A stretch of DNA of 64,000 bases from the NCBI RefSeq assembly GCF_001642995.1, contig NZ_LOHS01000112.1:1-64000 (forward strand), in the 5' to 3' direction. Shown in pieces: positions 15,792 to 24,709 of this stretch (positions within the stretch are counted from its first letter, which is position 1; each line of letters begins with the position of its first letter). The stretch is from Streptomyces jeddahensis. Its GTDB lineage: Bacteria; Actinomycetota; Actinomycetes; Streptomycetales; Streptomycetaceae. The position numbers were made by a program, and so were the translations under genes. Under the pieces are notes generated by a model. It was given only the letters and a program-made list of their open reading frames with translations. It did no database searches and was not told the DNA's origin.

Positions 15792-17662
15792 CCCCACCCA
15801 CCGCAGTCAGCGCAGTGAACCTCCTGAGAACCGCCTCCGAATCCCGCGCCCTGCGCGCCATGACAGCACCGCAACTCGCCGCACTCGCCCAGGAGATGCG
15901 GGACCTGATGCTGGACGTGGTGGCGCGCACCGGTGGCCATCTGGGCTCCAACCTCGGGGTGGTGGAGCTCACCATCGCACTGCACCGCGTCTACACCTCA
16001 CCGTACGACCGGCTGCTGTTCGACACCGGCCACCAGGTCTACCCGCACAAACTGCTCACCGGCCGCTGGAACCGATTCGCGGAGCTCCGCAAGAGCGGTG
16101 GCCTCTCCGGCTATGCCAGCCAGGCCGAGTCCGAGCACGACGTGATCGAGAACTCGCACGCCTCCACCGTGCTGTCGTACGCCGACGGGCTGGCCAAGGC
16201 CTACCGGCTGACCGGGCAGGACGACCGCCAGGTGGTCGCGGTCATCGGGGACGGCGCGCTCACCGGCGGCATGGCCTGGGAGGCGCTCAACAACATCGCG
16301 GCCGCCAAGGACCGCCGGGTGACCGTAGTGCTCAACGACAACGGCCGCTCCTACTCTCCGACCATCGGCGGCATCGCCGAGCACCTGGCGGCCAGCCGCG
16401 AGGGCACCGGCGAGCAGCCGCCCGGTGAGCTCTTCCGCTCGCTCGGCCTCGGCTATCTCGGACCGGTCGACGGACACGACATCACCGCGCTCGAAGCCGC
16501 CCTTACCGAGGCCAGGACGCTCGGCCCCACCGTGGTGCACGTGGTGACCCGCAAGGGCTTCGGCTATCCGCCGGCCGAGGCGGACGACGACGAGAAGTTC
16601 CACGCCCCGGGCCTCTTCGACCCGGCCACCGGCCGCAAGCTGCCTTCCACCGGCACCTCCTGGACCGGGGTGTTCGGCAAGGAGATGGTGCGCATCGGCG
16701 CCGAGCGGCCAGACGTGGTGGCCCTGACCGCGGCCATGATGGGCCCCACCGGCCTCGCCGGATTCTGCGACGCGTACCCCGAGCGCACCTTCGACGTCGG
16801 CATCGCAGAGCAGCACGCGATGGGCTCGGCCGCGGGACTCGCGCTCGGCGGGCTGCGACCGGTCCTCGCGGTGTACGCAACCTTCCTCAATCGGGCCTTC
16901 GACCAACTGCTGATGGACGCCGCGCTGCATCGGCTCGGCCTCACCGTCGTACTCGACCGGGCCGGTGTCACCGGCGACGACGGGCCGAGCCACAACGGCA
17001 TGTGGGACCTGTCGATCCTGCAGGTGGTGCCGGGTTTGCGGATCGCCGCACCGCGCGACGCGGCCCGGCTGCGCTCGCTGCTCAGGGCCGGTATCGACAT
17101 CCCGGACGGTCCGACCGTGGTGCGCTTTCCCAAGGGCGCCGTGCCCGAGGACCTCCCGGCGATCGGCCGGATCGGCGAGCTGGACGTACTCAGCGCCACC
17201 GGCGCGCAGGACGTCCTCGTCGTCGCCGTGGGCCCGCTGGCCCGGGCCGGCATCGAGACCGCCGCGCTGCTCAGGGCGCAGGGCTTGGGCGCCACCGTGG
17301 TGGATCCGCGCTGGGTCAAGCCGCTGGACCCGGCGCTGGCCGCGCTCGCAAGGCGGCACCGGCTGGTGCTGGTCGCCGAGGATAGCTGCCGCAGTGGCGG
17401 CGTCGGAGACGCGGTGGCCCGCCTGCTGCGGGACGCCGATGTGGACACTCCGGTCCGCACCTTCGGGATCCCCGCTGCCTTCCTGGAGCACGCGGGCCGC
17501 GCCCAGATCCTCGATGAGATCGGGCTGACGTCACGTCATATGGCTCGCTCTGCCACGGAGTTCCTGGCCAGGCGCAGCCCGATGCGCTGGCCGCTGCCCG
17601 TCTCGCTGGGTGGCCCGCATCCGTTGAGCTCCACGACGGCCACCAGGGAGACCGCCTCATGA
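15788..17662 (+). CDS. dxs: 1-deoxy-D-xylulose 5-phosphate synthase
   Basis: A 624-aa thiamine-diphosphate enzyme that condenses pyruvate and glyceraldehyde 3-phosphate, the committed and usually rate-limiting MEP step. Recognisable blocks are RTGGHLGSNLGVVELT, HQVYPHKLLTGR, the TPP motif GDGALTGGMAWEALNN, LNDNGRSYSPTIGG, DVGIAEQHAMGSAAGLA with the catalytic Glu, and DRAGVTGDDGPSHNG. Length is normal. The ATG overlaps the preceding stop and the end overlaps ispG (ATGA), so the operon is tightly coupled. It is probably a cluster-dedicated extra copy. Confidence 0.96.
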   Translation: MTPPTAVSAVNLLRTASESRALRAMTAPQLAALAQEMRDLMLDVVARTGGHLGSNLGVVELTIALHRVYTSPYDRLLFDTGHQVYPHKLLTGRWNRFAELRKSGGLSGYASQAESEHDVIENSHASTVLSYADGLAKAYRLTGQDDRQVVAVIGDGALTGGMAWEALNNIAAAKDRRVTVVLNDNGRSYSPTIGGIAEHLAASREGTGEQPPGELFRSLGLGYLGPVDGHDITALEAALTEARTLGPTVVHVVTRKGFGYPPAEADDDEKFHAPGLFDPATGRKLPSTGTSWTGVFGKEMVRIGAERPDVVALTAAMMGPTGLAGFCDAYPERTFDVGIAEQHAMGSAAGLALGGLRPVLAVYATFLNRAFDQLLMDAALHRLGLTVVLDRAGVTGDDGPSHNGMWDLSILQVVPGLRIAAPRDAARLRSLLRAGIDIPDGPTVVRFPKGAVPEDLPAIGRIGELDVLSATGAQDVLVVAVGPLARAGIETAALLRAQGLGATVVDPRWVKPLDPALAALARRHRLVLVAEDSCRSGGVGDAVARLLRDADVDTPVRTFGIPAAFLEHAGRAQILDEIGLTSRHMARSATEFLARRSPMRWPLPVSLGGPHPLSSTTATRETAS

Positions 17663-18795
17663 CCGACCTCGCCACGCCCGCCTTTCCGCCGCCCGCACTG
17701 GCGGCCCGTCGGTCCACCCGCCAGTTGAAGGTGGGGCCCGTCGGGGTGGGGAGCGCCCATCCGGTCTCCGTGCAGTCCATGACCACCACACTCACCGCCG
17801 ATGTCAACGCGACTTTGCAGCAGATCGCCCAACTCACCGCGGCGGGCTGCGACATCGTGCGCGTGGCCTGCCCGAGCGCGGACGACGCGGAGGCGTTGCC
17901 CGCCATCGCCGGCAAGTCGCAGATCCCGGTGATCGCCGACATCCACTTCCAGCCGAAGTACGTCTTCGCGGCGATCGACGCGGGCTGCGCAGCGGTCCGT
18001 GTGAACCCGGGCAACATCCGCAAGTTCGACGACCAGGTCAAGGAGATCGCCAAGGCGGCCCGCGACCGGGGTACCCCGATCCGGATCGGGGTCAACGCCG
18101 GCTCCCTGGATGCGAGGCTGCTCAAGAAGTACGGCAAGGCCACCCCGGAGGCGCTGGCCGAATCCGCGCTGTGGGAGGCCGGGCTCTTCGCCGAGCACGG
18201 CTTCCACGATCTGAAGATCTCCGTCAAGCACAACGACCCGGTCGTGATGATCAGGGCGTACGAGATCCTCGCCGAGCAGTGCGACTACCCGCTGCACCTC
18301 GGGGTCACCGAGGCCGGACCCGCCTTCCAGGGCACGGTCAAGTCCGCCGTCGCGTTCGGCGCACTGCTGCGCCAGGGGATCGGCGACACCATCCGGGTCT
18401 CGCTCTCCGCCCCTCCGGTGGAGGAGGTCAAGGTCGGGGTGCAGATCCTGCAGTCGCTCGGGCTGCGGCCGCGCAAGCTGGAGATCGTCTCCTGTCCGTC
18501 CTGCGGCCGCGCCCAGGTCGACGTCTACAAGCTGGCGGAGCAGGTCACCGCGGCGCTGGAAGGCATGGAGATCCCGCTGCGGGTCGCGGTCATGGGCTGC
18601 GTGGTGAACGGGCCGGGCGAGGCGCGGGAGGCGGACCTCGGGGTGGCCTCGGGCAATGGGAAGGGCCAGATCTTCGTCCGCGGCGAGGTCGTCAAGACGG
18701 TGCCGGAGCGGCTGATCGTGGAGACCCTCATTGAGGAGGCACTGCGGCTGGCCGAAGAGTCCGGCGCCGGCGCGGGCACGGAGGAGCAGTCGTGA
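17659..18795 (+). CDS. ispG: 4-hydroxy-3-methylbut-2-enyl diphosphate synthase
   Basis: A 378-aa [4Fe-4S] enzyme that converts MEcPP to HMBPP, the penultimate MEP step. The N-terminal barrel starts with VGSAHPVSVQSMTTTLTADV and contains VRVNPGNIRKFDDQVKEIA. The C-terminal cluster ligands are in SCPSCGRAQVDVYKLAEQ and MGCVVNGPGEA. It needs two electrons from ferredoxin or flavodoxin. Its ends overlap dxs and ispH by 4 nt each. Confidence 0.96.
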   Translation: MTDLATPAFPPPALAARRSTRQLKVGPVGVGSAHPVSVQSMTTTLTADVNATLQQIAQLTAAGCDIVRVACPSADDAEALPAIAGKSQIPVIADIHFQPKYVFAAIDAGCAAVRVNPGNIRKFDDQVKEIAKAARDRGTPIRIGVNAGSLDARLLKKYGKATPEALAESALWEAGLFAEHGFHDLKISVKHNDPVVMIRAYEILAEQCDYPLHLGVTEAGPAFQGTVKSAVAFGALLRQGIGDTIRVSLSAPPVEEVKVGVQILQSLGLRPRKLEIVSCPSCGRAQVDVYKLAEQVTAALEGMEIPLRVAVMGCVVNGPGEAREADLGVASGNGKGQIFVRGEVVKTVPERLIVETLIEEALRLAEESGAGAGTEEQS

Positions 18796-19787
18796 CCGGC
18801 CAGCAGAGCGGACAGCAGAGTGGTCCGCGCAGCGGGCGGCGCCTCCTGCTGGCGAAGCCGCGCGGCTACTGCGCGGGTGTGGACCGCGCGGTGCGCACGG
18901 TCGAGCTGGCCCTGGAGCAGCACGGCGCCCCTGTCTACGTACGCAAGCAGATCGTGCACAACATCCATGTGGTCAGGACCCTGGAGCGGCGCGGGGCCGT
19001 GTTCGTGGAGGAGACCGGGGAGGTGCCCGAGGGCGCCGTGGTGGTGTTCTCCGCGCACGGTGTCGCGCCCTCGGTGCACGAGGGCGCCGCGGCCCGCGGG
19101 CTGCACGCCATCGACGCGACCTGCCCGCTGGTGACCAAGGTGCACAACGAGGCCCGGCGGTTCGCCGCTGAGGACTACGACATTCTGCTGATCGGGCACT
19201 ACGGGCACGAGGAGGTCATCGGGACCGCGGGCGAGGCACCCGAGCACATCCAACTCGTCGACGGTCCCGAAGACATCGGACGAATCTCGGTGCGGGACCC
19301 GGAGCGGGTCGCCTGGCTGTCCCAGACCACTCTCTCGGTCTCCGAGACCCAGGAGACGGTGGCGGCGCTGCGCGACAGGTTCCCGGCGCTGGCCGGGCCG
19401 CCCTCGGACGACATCTACTACGCGACCCAGAACCGGCAGACCTCGGTACGGCAGATCGCCGCCGAGGCGGAACTGGTCATCGTGGTGGGTTCGGCCAACT
19501 CCTCCAATTCCAAGCGGCTGGTAGAGGTGGCGCTGGAAGCCGGCGCCCGGGCGGCCCACCTGGTGGACTACGCGGCAGAGCTGGACCCCGACTGGCTGGA
19601 GAACGTGCACACCGTCGGGGTTACCAGTGGTGCCTCGGTGCCCGAGGTGCTCGTACAGGATCTGCTGGAGACACTGGCCGACCATGGTTTCGACGACCTG
19701 CTGGAAATCGAGTCCGTACCGGAGCGGATGCAATTCGCATTGCCCAGAGAAGTGCGGGCGGAACGGATGAGGATGACACCCGAGTAA
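18792..19787 (+). CDS. ispH: 4-hydroxy-3-methylbut-2-enyl diphosphate reductase
   Basis: A 331-aa Fe-S enzyme giving IPP and DMAPP from HMBPP, the last MEP step. Signatures are KPRGYCAGVDRAVRTVE (first cluster Cys), QIVHNIHVVRTLE, DATCPLVTKVHNEA (second Cys), GHYGHEEVIGTAGE, and VGSANSSNSKRLVEVA. The C-terminal EIESVPERMQFALPREV is also typical. The GTG start overlaps the ispG stop. It closes the plus-strand operon; a strong palindrome 140 bp downstream probably terminates it. Confidence 0.96.
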   Translation: MTGQQSGQQSGPRSGRRLLLAKPRGYCAGVDRAVRTVELALEQHGAPVYVRKQIVHNIHVVRTLERRGAVFVEETGEVPEGAVVVFSAHGVAPSVHEGAAARGLHAIDATCPLVTKVHNEARRFAAEDYDILLIGHYGHEEVIGTAGEAPEHIQLVDGPEDIGRISVRDPERVAWLSQTTLSVSETQETVAALRDRFPALAGPPSDDIYYATQNRQTSVRQIAAEAELVIVVGSANSSNSKRLVEVALEAGARAAHLVDYAAELDPDWLENVHTVGVTSGASVPEVLVQDLLETLADHGFDDLLEIESVPERMQFALPREVRAERMRMTPE

Positions 19788-19926
19788 CCCGAAAGGTAAG
19801 TCCGAGCCGATCAATGCGATGGGAGCGGCGCAATGGAATGGGTTACGCAAATCTCCCTGGCGTTGTTGCGGATTTCGGCACATCTGCCGTCCGGTATGAG
19901 GCTTCAATTGAAGCAGACGGGGCTTG

Positions 19927-19960
19927 TTCGGGGCGTCAACCCGAGGGTTGACGCCCCGAA
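19927..19960. terminator. 34-nt near-perfect palindrome between convergent units
   Basis: The arms ttcggggcgtcaaccc and gggttgacgccccgaa (16 bp) flank a 2-nt centre. It lies between ispH and the end of the LuxR gene, so a bidirectional terminator is likely. Its centre also contains tcaaccc/gggttga, the core of motif A, so an operator role cannot be excluded. Confidence 0.55.
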
Positions 19961-19989
19961 GTGCGGGGGCTGCCGAGTCGGCGACTCTG

Positions 19990-20006
19990 TCAACCCGGGG
20001 TTCGAT
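19990..20006 (+). promoter_or_regulatory. third motif A copy, antisense to the LuxR gene
   Basis: TCAACCCGGGGTTCGAT matches 27147-27163 (reverse complement) exactly. No TAG(G/C)CT follows at 21 nt; the corresponding hexamer is TGGCTG. A promoter here would read into the 3' end of the minus-strand LuxR gene. Confidence 0.5.
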
Positions 20007-20090
20007 GTGCGGTGGCCGGAAATGAAGTGGCTGAAATTAGTGGGCCGAAAGGCGGCGAGCCGGAGGGCCGGGCGGCGGACGGGGAAGCGG

Positions 20091-20840
20091 CTACATTGCG
20101 GGGGTCAGCCGTGACTCCGCCAGCAGGCCCCGCTGGAGGGCGAGGCACACGGCCTGGGTGCGGTTCGAGCAGTTGAGCTTGGCCAGCACGTTGGCCACAT
20201 GGCGCTTGACTCCGTGCTCGGAGATGCCGATCCGTGGCGCGATCTGTTTGTTGCTGTACCCCTGGGAGAGCAGGGTCAGCACGTCCAGCTCGCGCTGGGT
20301 GAGCAACTGCCGGCTCTGGTGCGGGCCGTTGCGCAAGGCCCTGGGGCGCTGCAGCAGTTGGCCTGCGACGCGGACCGGGAGCATGACCTCCTCTCGGCGC
20401 TCCAGCCGTTTCAGGGCGCCACTCATGTGCTCTGTGGTGATGTCATCGAGCAGGACCAGACCGTGCGCGAAGCGCTGCGAGTACTCGACGAAGGACGGGT
20501 CGTCGAGGCTGTGCAGGATCAGTAGTGTGCGCATGTGGTCCTGGGCGGCCCGGACTTCGAGGGATCTGATCTCGTCGATTCCGATATTGGAGGACATGGC
20601 CAGGATGCCGGCGCGACCGGGTCGCTGGCGTCGCTCCTCGAGGGCGGTGTCGAGACTTGGAGTGGTTTCGCAGCCGGTGACACTTGTCACCGTTTCGATG
20701 GAGCGGAACACAGCCATGAGTCCGAGCCGTATGACTTCATTCGGCTCTATGAGTAGTACTGAGTTGCCGCCGGGACAGTAATCCCCGATGGAAGACTGCT
20801 CGACTTCGGCAATATTGGGCATACCTGACATACTCCCCAT
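20091..20840 (-). CDS. orphan NarL/LuxR-type transcriptional regulator with degenerate receiver
   Basis: A 249-aa regulator. The C-terminal LuxR helix-turn-helix is clear: LTQRELDVLTLLSQGYSNKQ, IAPRIGISEHGVKRHVANVL and AKLNCSNRTQAVCLAL. The N-terminal half has the length of a response-regulator receiver (VLLIEPNEVIRLGLMAVF). The acidic pair is replaced by Glu-Pro, and the expected phospho-Asp strand reads GILAMSS, so phosphorylation is unlikely. It is probably a pathway-specific activator. It sits between the MEP operon and the SDR/P450 operon, within reach of the motif A and B promoters. The start is uncertain; in-frame ATGs occur at 20840, 20831 and 20822. Confidence 0.85.
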   Translation of the reverse strand: MGSMSGMPNIAEVEQSSIGDYCPGGNSVLLIEPNEVIRLGLMAVFRSIETVTSVTGCETTPSLDTALEERRQRPGRAGILAMSSNIGIDEIRSLEVRAAQDHMRTLLILHSLDDPSFVEYSQRFAHGLVLLDDITTEHMSGALKRLERREEVMLPVRVAGQLLQRPRALRNGPHQSRQLLTQRELDVLTLLSQGYSNKQIAPRIGISEHGVKRHVANVLAKLNCSNRTQAVCLALQRGLLAESRLTPAM

Positions 20841-20974
20841 TGTTCGTCAGTGATGCGGGCTCCCATCGCATGGCCGATTATGGCACTTCGTGCACCGATG
20901 CTGCCAGGAAAAGTGTTTTTCTTTGCCTGTCGGACATTGTCCTCTCGTTGCCACTTGATTTGCCCCGGGTGCGC

Positions 20975-21019
20975 AAGAGCCCCCCGATTCCCGAATTTAG
21001 GGAATCATAGGGGGCTCTT
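20975..21019. terminator. terminator hairpin downstream of the SDR operon
   Basis: The outer stem aagagccccc/gggggctctt (10 bp) and inner stem gattccc/gggaatc (7 bp) form a long interrupted hairpin. It follows the SDR stop at 21041 by about 20 nt and precedes the LuxR promoter region. Confidence 0.7.
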
Positions 21020-21040
21020 TGTCGTTGCTTGGGCTTACTC

Positions 21041-21847
21041 TTATCCGGCGTGGTCGGCGGCGGCCGTACGGGCCCGAGGGCCCTCGGCGCGGCGAGCCAC
21101 CGCTCCCATCCGGCTGGTCACCCGCAGCGGCAGAAGCCGCAGCCCCACGCCGAGCACACTCCAGGGCCAGGCCGGCACACAGGCCCTGGCCGGCTCGCGC
21201 TCGATGGCGGCGGCCAGCCGGCGGCAGCCGGTCTCTGTGTCGACCACCAACCTCCGCTGGCCTTCATGGGTGTTGGACTCAGATCGGATGTATCCGGGCA
21301 GCATGGTGCTGACCTTCACCTGGGTTCCCATCACATCCGCGCGGATGCCCTCGGCCAGCGTCAGCACCCCGGCCTTGCCTGCCGCGTACGCGGTGAGCGC
21401 GCCGGGGAAGCCCTTCAGCGCACTCATGGAGGAGATCACCACCAGATGGCCCGAATGCTGCTCCCGGAACACCTCCATGGCCGCCTCGCACTGGGCGAGG
21501 GCGGCGGTGAAATTGGTGTTCACCGCGCGAAGGTTTCGCTCGAAGCCACCCGTGCCCACCGGACTTCCCTCGCCCGTACCGGCGTTGACGACCACCCGGT
21601 CCAGCGAGCCGAGCTCCGCGCGGAAAGAGTGGAACACCTCGAACACCGCTGCGTGGTCGGTCACATCGAGCTCGCGCACGGCCACGGTGATCGAGGGATG
21701 CGCCGCGAGCAGCTCGTCTCGCAGCTCCTTCAGCCGGTCGCCGCGCCGCGCACACAGCGCGAGATGGCGGCCGCGCCGGGCGAACTCCCAGGCCATACCG
21801 CGACCGAGACCGCCACTCGCGCCCGTGATCAGGATGTTCTTCCGCAT
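21041..21847 (-). CDS. short-chain dehydrogenase/reductase
   Basis: A 268-aa classical SDR that should oxidise a hydroxyl or reduce a ketone with NAD(P). The cofactor motif is ILITGASGGLGRGMAWEFAR, NAG is in VVVNAGTGEG, the catalytic Ser is in VVISSMSALKG and the YxxxK motif is YAAGK. The extended C-terminus is arginine-rich. The ATG at 21847 has a gagggag site and matches the usual N-terminus; the longer upstream frame has no homology. It is the last gene of the cyclase/P450 operon and probably acts on a P450-derived alcohol. Confidence 0.88.
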   Translation of the reverse strand: MRKNILITGASGGLGRGMAWEFARRGRHLALCARRGDRLKELRDELLAAHPSITVAVRELDVTDHAAVFEVFHSFRAELGSLDRVVVNAGTGEGSPVGTGGFERNLRAVNTNFTAALAQCEAAMEVFREQHSGHLVVISSMSALKGFPGALTAYAAGKAGVLTLAEGIRADVMGTQVKVSTMLPGYIRSESNTHEGQRRLVVDTETGCRRLAAAIEREPARACVPAWPWSVLGVGLRLLPLRVTSRMGAVARRAEGPRARTAAADHAG

Positions 21848-21918
21848 GCCCCACTCCCTCTTCCGACTTCCGGCTCCTCGGCGTGACAAGGCCGCGCGAC
21901 AGGGCCGCGCGACAAGGC

Positions 21919-22113
21919 CTACTCGACCAGCCGGATCGCCGACGTCGGGCAGCCCGAGACGGCGCTCCGGACGACCGCTTGCCGCTCGGCGGACGGCTGG
22001 GTGCGGAGCACTTGGACCACGCCGTCCTCCTCGCTCTGGTCGAAGGTCTCGGGATCGGTCAGCACACACATGCCGCTGCCGCAGCACAGCTCGCGGTCAA
22101 CCTCGATACGCAT
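21919..22113 (-). CDS. 3Fe-4S ferredoxin (P450 redox partner type)
   Basis: A 64-aa small ferredoxin. The cluster motif is ELCCGSGMCVLTDPETFDQ with a distant Cys in SGCPTSAIRLVE, the spacing seen in actinobacterial 3Fe-4S ferredoxins encoded beside P450s. It sits 30 bp downstream of a P450 gene and upstream of the SDR gene, so it probably delivers electrons to one or more of the cluster P450s. No ferredoxin reductase is encoded in the island. Confidence 0.92.
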   Translation of the reverse strand: MRIEVDRELCCGSGMCVLTDPETFDQSEEDGVVQVLRTQPSAERQAVVRSAVSGCPTSAIRLVE

Positions 22114-22143
22114 GACGCTCCTTCGCTGGGCCGGGCCCGATGG

Positions 22144-23442
22144 TCACCACTCCACCGGGACTTCCTCGAATCCGACGACGATCAGCCCCTGCTTGACCCG
22201 GAGCTCCCGGCGGTCGATCGCCAGCCGCAGCGTGGGCAGCCGACGAGCCAAGGTGCCGAGCACCACTTGCAGTTCGGCCCTGGCCAGCGGTTGCCCGAGG
22301 CAGAAATGGGGGCCGGCGCCGAACGAAAGGTGCTGGTTGTTGGTGCGCCGCAGATCCATCCGCTCCGGCTCGGGGAAGCGCCGCGGATCGCGGTTGGCGA
22401 TCGCGGGGCTGACGATGACCGTGGAGCCCGCTCCGATCTCCGCGCCACCCACCGCGATGTCCTCGCTCACATAGCGCGGCACCCCGATGCTGGGATTGGT
22501 GTCAAAGCGCAGCACCTCGTCGACGGCGCTCGGCACGATCGACGGATCGGCCACCACCGTCTCGAAGCGGCTGCGGTCGGCGAGCAGCATCGCCGTCATC
22601 TTCCCGATCATGTTGGCGGTGGTCTCGTGTCCTGCCACCAGGATCGCCATGGCCGTGACGATCAGCTCCACCATGTCGAGCCGGCCGTCCTCGCTGTCCG
22701 TGATGTTGATCAGCTCGCTGAGCAGATCGTCCCCGGGCTCGGCCCGTTTCGCCTCGATCAGCTTGGCCAGATAGATACCGAAGTCCTGCCGGGCCGCGTC
22801 CACTTCGGCCTTGCTGTGCCGGGTGAGCGTCAGGATCGCGTCCGACCAGGTAGCGAACCGGTGCAGATCCTCGGTCGGCACTCCCAGCAGATCGCCGATC
22901 ACCCGGACCGGCAGGATCGCGCCGATGTCCCGGGCGATGTCCGCCCGGGGGCCGGCCGCGACCATCTTGTCGACCAGTTCGTCCGCGAGCGCCTGGATCC
23001 GCGGCCGCATGCTCTCCACCCGCTTGATGGTGAAGGCCTTCGCCATCAAGCGGCGCCAGCGCAGATGCCCTTCGCCCTCGAAGATCTTCAGCCCGCTGGT
23101 CGCCTGCCGGCTGAACACCCCGCCGTCCTCGCTCGCCCCGATCCGGGACTCGGCGTTGACCGGTATCTGCCGGGTGAAGCGCGGATCCGCGAGCAGCGCC
23201 CTGGCCTCCTCGTAGCGGGTGACCAGATGCGCCTCGTCGCCGCTGGGCAGCCGCACGGCGACCACCGGGCACTGCTCCCGCACCTGCTCCCACTCCACCG
23301 GCGGATCCAGCGGTACGGCGCCGCTGAACGGGTAGTTGAGCAGGTCCCGCCCTGCCGCGGCAGGTTGGGTCCCGTGCATCACCGGGCACGTCTGCGCCGG
23401 GCCCGGCGCCGCTTCGGTCAGCGGCGGTTCGGTCGTGGTCAT
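22144..23442 (-). CDS. cytochrome P450 (terpenoid cluster)
   Basis: A 432-aa P450 with a proline-rich N-terminal extension of about 30 residues. Signatures are the I-helix ILVAGHETTANMIG, K-helix DEVLRF and heme loop LSFGAGPHFCLGQPLA. The C-helix WxxxR region reads HLRWRRLMAKAF. It ends with a GFEEVPVEW tail typical of the CYP105/107-like clans. It lies 41 bp downstream of another P450 and upstream of the small ferredoxin in the minus-strand operon. The position it oxidises is unknown. Confidence 0.93.
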   Translation of the reverse strand: MTTTEPPLTEAAPGPAQTCPVMHGTQPAAAGRDLLNYPFSGAVPLDPPVEWEQVREQCPVVAVRLPSGDEAHLVTRYEEARALLADPRFTRQIPVNAESRIGASEDGGVFSRQATSGLKIFEGEGHLRWRRLMAKAFTIKRVESMRPRIQALADELVDKMVAAGPRADIARDIGAILPVRVIGDLLGVPTEDLHRFATWSDAILTLTRHSKAEVDAARQDFGIYLAKLIEAKRAEPGDDLLSELINITDSEDGRLDMVELIVTAMAILVAGHETTANMIGKMTAMLLADRSRFETVVADPSIVPSAVDEVLRFDTNPSIGVPRYVSEDIAVGGAEIGAGSTVIVSPAIANRDPRRFPEPERMDLRRTNNQHLSFGAGPHFCLGQPLARAELQVVLGTLARRLPTLRLAIDRRELRVKQGLIVVGFEEVPVEW

Positions 23443-23482
23443 GCGAGGGCTCCCTTGTCGGTGATCATGGATGGGGTCGGCC

Positions 23483-24709
23483 TCACCAGGTGACCGGAAG
23501 GTCGATCAGGCCGCGCATGAACGCACCCTCGCGCCACCGCAGTTCCTCGTCGGGGACGGCGAGTTGCAGCCTCGGGAAGCGCCGCAGCAGGGTGCCAAGG
23601 GCCACCTGGAGCTCCATCCGGGCCAGCTGCGCCCCGATGCAGTAGTGCGGCCCGTGTCCGAAGGCCAGGTGCGGGACGGCGGCCCGCTGGAAGTCGATCT
23701 CGTCGGCGCGGTCGAACACCGCGGCGTCCCGGTTGCCCGAGGTCTTGGCGAGGAGCACCGAGTCGCCCTTGCGGATCAGCACATTCGCCAGCGGCACGTC
23801 CTCGGCCGTCCACAGCGGCAGTCCGGCGAAGCCCAGCGGCAGATAGCGCAGCAGCTCCTCGATCGCCTCGGGCAGCCGCTCCGGGTGCGCCAGCAGCTCC
23901 TGCCACAGGTCGGGCCGGGTGAGCAGAGTGTAGGTGAAGTTGGTGATCTGGTTCTGGGTGGACTCGTGGCCGGCCACGAACAGCAGCATCACTATGGAGT
24001 GCAGCTCGTCCATGCTGAGCCGGTCGCCCTCCTCCTGCACCTGGATCAGCTGGGTGATGAGGTCGTCGTCGGGGGTGCGCCTGCGCTCCTCGAGTACCTC
24101 GGCCATATAAGCCTTGAACTCCGCGGTGGCGTGCGCGACCTCCTCGGGCGTGTGGTCGCTGATCGAGAGCATCGCGCGCACCCAGGAGTGCACCTTGCGC
24201 TGGTCCGGTGTGGGCACGCCGAGCAGCTGGGCGATGATGGTGATCGGCATCGGCAGACACAGCGCGGCGACCAGGTCCGCGGGGCCGCCGCTTGCCTCCA
24301 TCGCATCCAGCAGCTCATCGGCGGTGGCCTGCACCCGGGGCCGCAGCTCCTCGATCCGGCGCACCGTGAAGGCCTTGGTGACCAGCCGTCGGATCTGGGT
24401 GTGCTCCGGTGGGTCGGTCATCGGCAGGATCGCCGAGCGGGCCTTGCCGATGTCCTTGGTGGCGGCTGTGACCGCACGCCCTTCCATCGGAGCCCGCCGG
24501 AATCGGGAATCGGTCAGTACGGACTTGATGTCCTCGTACCGCGTTACCAGCCAGGCGTCGCCGCCGTGCGGCATCCGGACCTTGCTCACCGGCTCGTCCA
24601 CCCGCAACTTGGCGTAGCGCGGGTCGTGTTCGAGGCGTACATCCTGGGCGAAGGGGCAGACCGGCGGCTCCACCGTGTCGGAGCCGACCACTTCCGTTTC
24701 GTTGATCAT
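23483..24709 (-). CDS. cytochrome P450 (terpenoid cluster)
   Basis: A 408-aa P450. Signatures are the I-helix LFVAGHESTQNQITNF, K-helix EELLRY and heme loop LAFGHGPHYCIGAQLARME. The C-helix region is DPPEHTQIRRLVTKAF. The ATG at 24709 overlaps the cyclase stop (ATGA), which fixes the start and shows direct coupling to the cyclase. It is therefore likely to act early on the cyclised skeleton. Confidence 0.93.
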   Translation of the reverse strand: MINETEVVGSDTVEPPVCPFAQDVRLEHDPRYAKLRVDEPVSKVRMPHGGDAWLVTRYEDIKSVLTDSRFRRAPMEGRAVTAATKDIGKARSAILPMTDPPEHTQIRRLVTKAFTVRRIEELRPRVQATADELLDAMEASGGPADLVAALCLPMPITIIAQLLGVPTPDQRKVHSWVRAMLSISDHTPEEVAHATAEFKAYMAEVLEERRRTPDDDLITQLIQVQEEGDRLSMDELHSIVMLLFVAGHESTQNQITNFTYTLLTRPDLWQELLAHPERLPEAIEELLRYLPLGFAGLPLWTAEDVPLANVLIRKGDSVLLAKTSGNRDAAVFDRADEIDFQRAAVPHLAFGHGPHYCIGAQLARMELQVALGTLLRRFPRLQLAVPDEELRWREGAFMRGLIDLPVTW

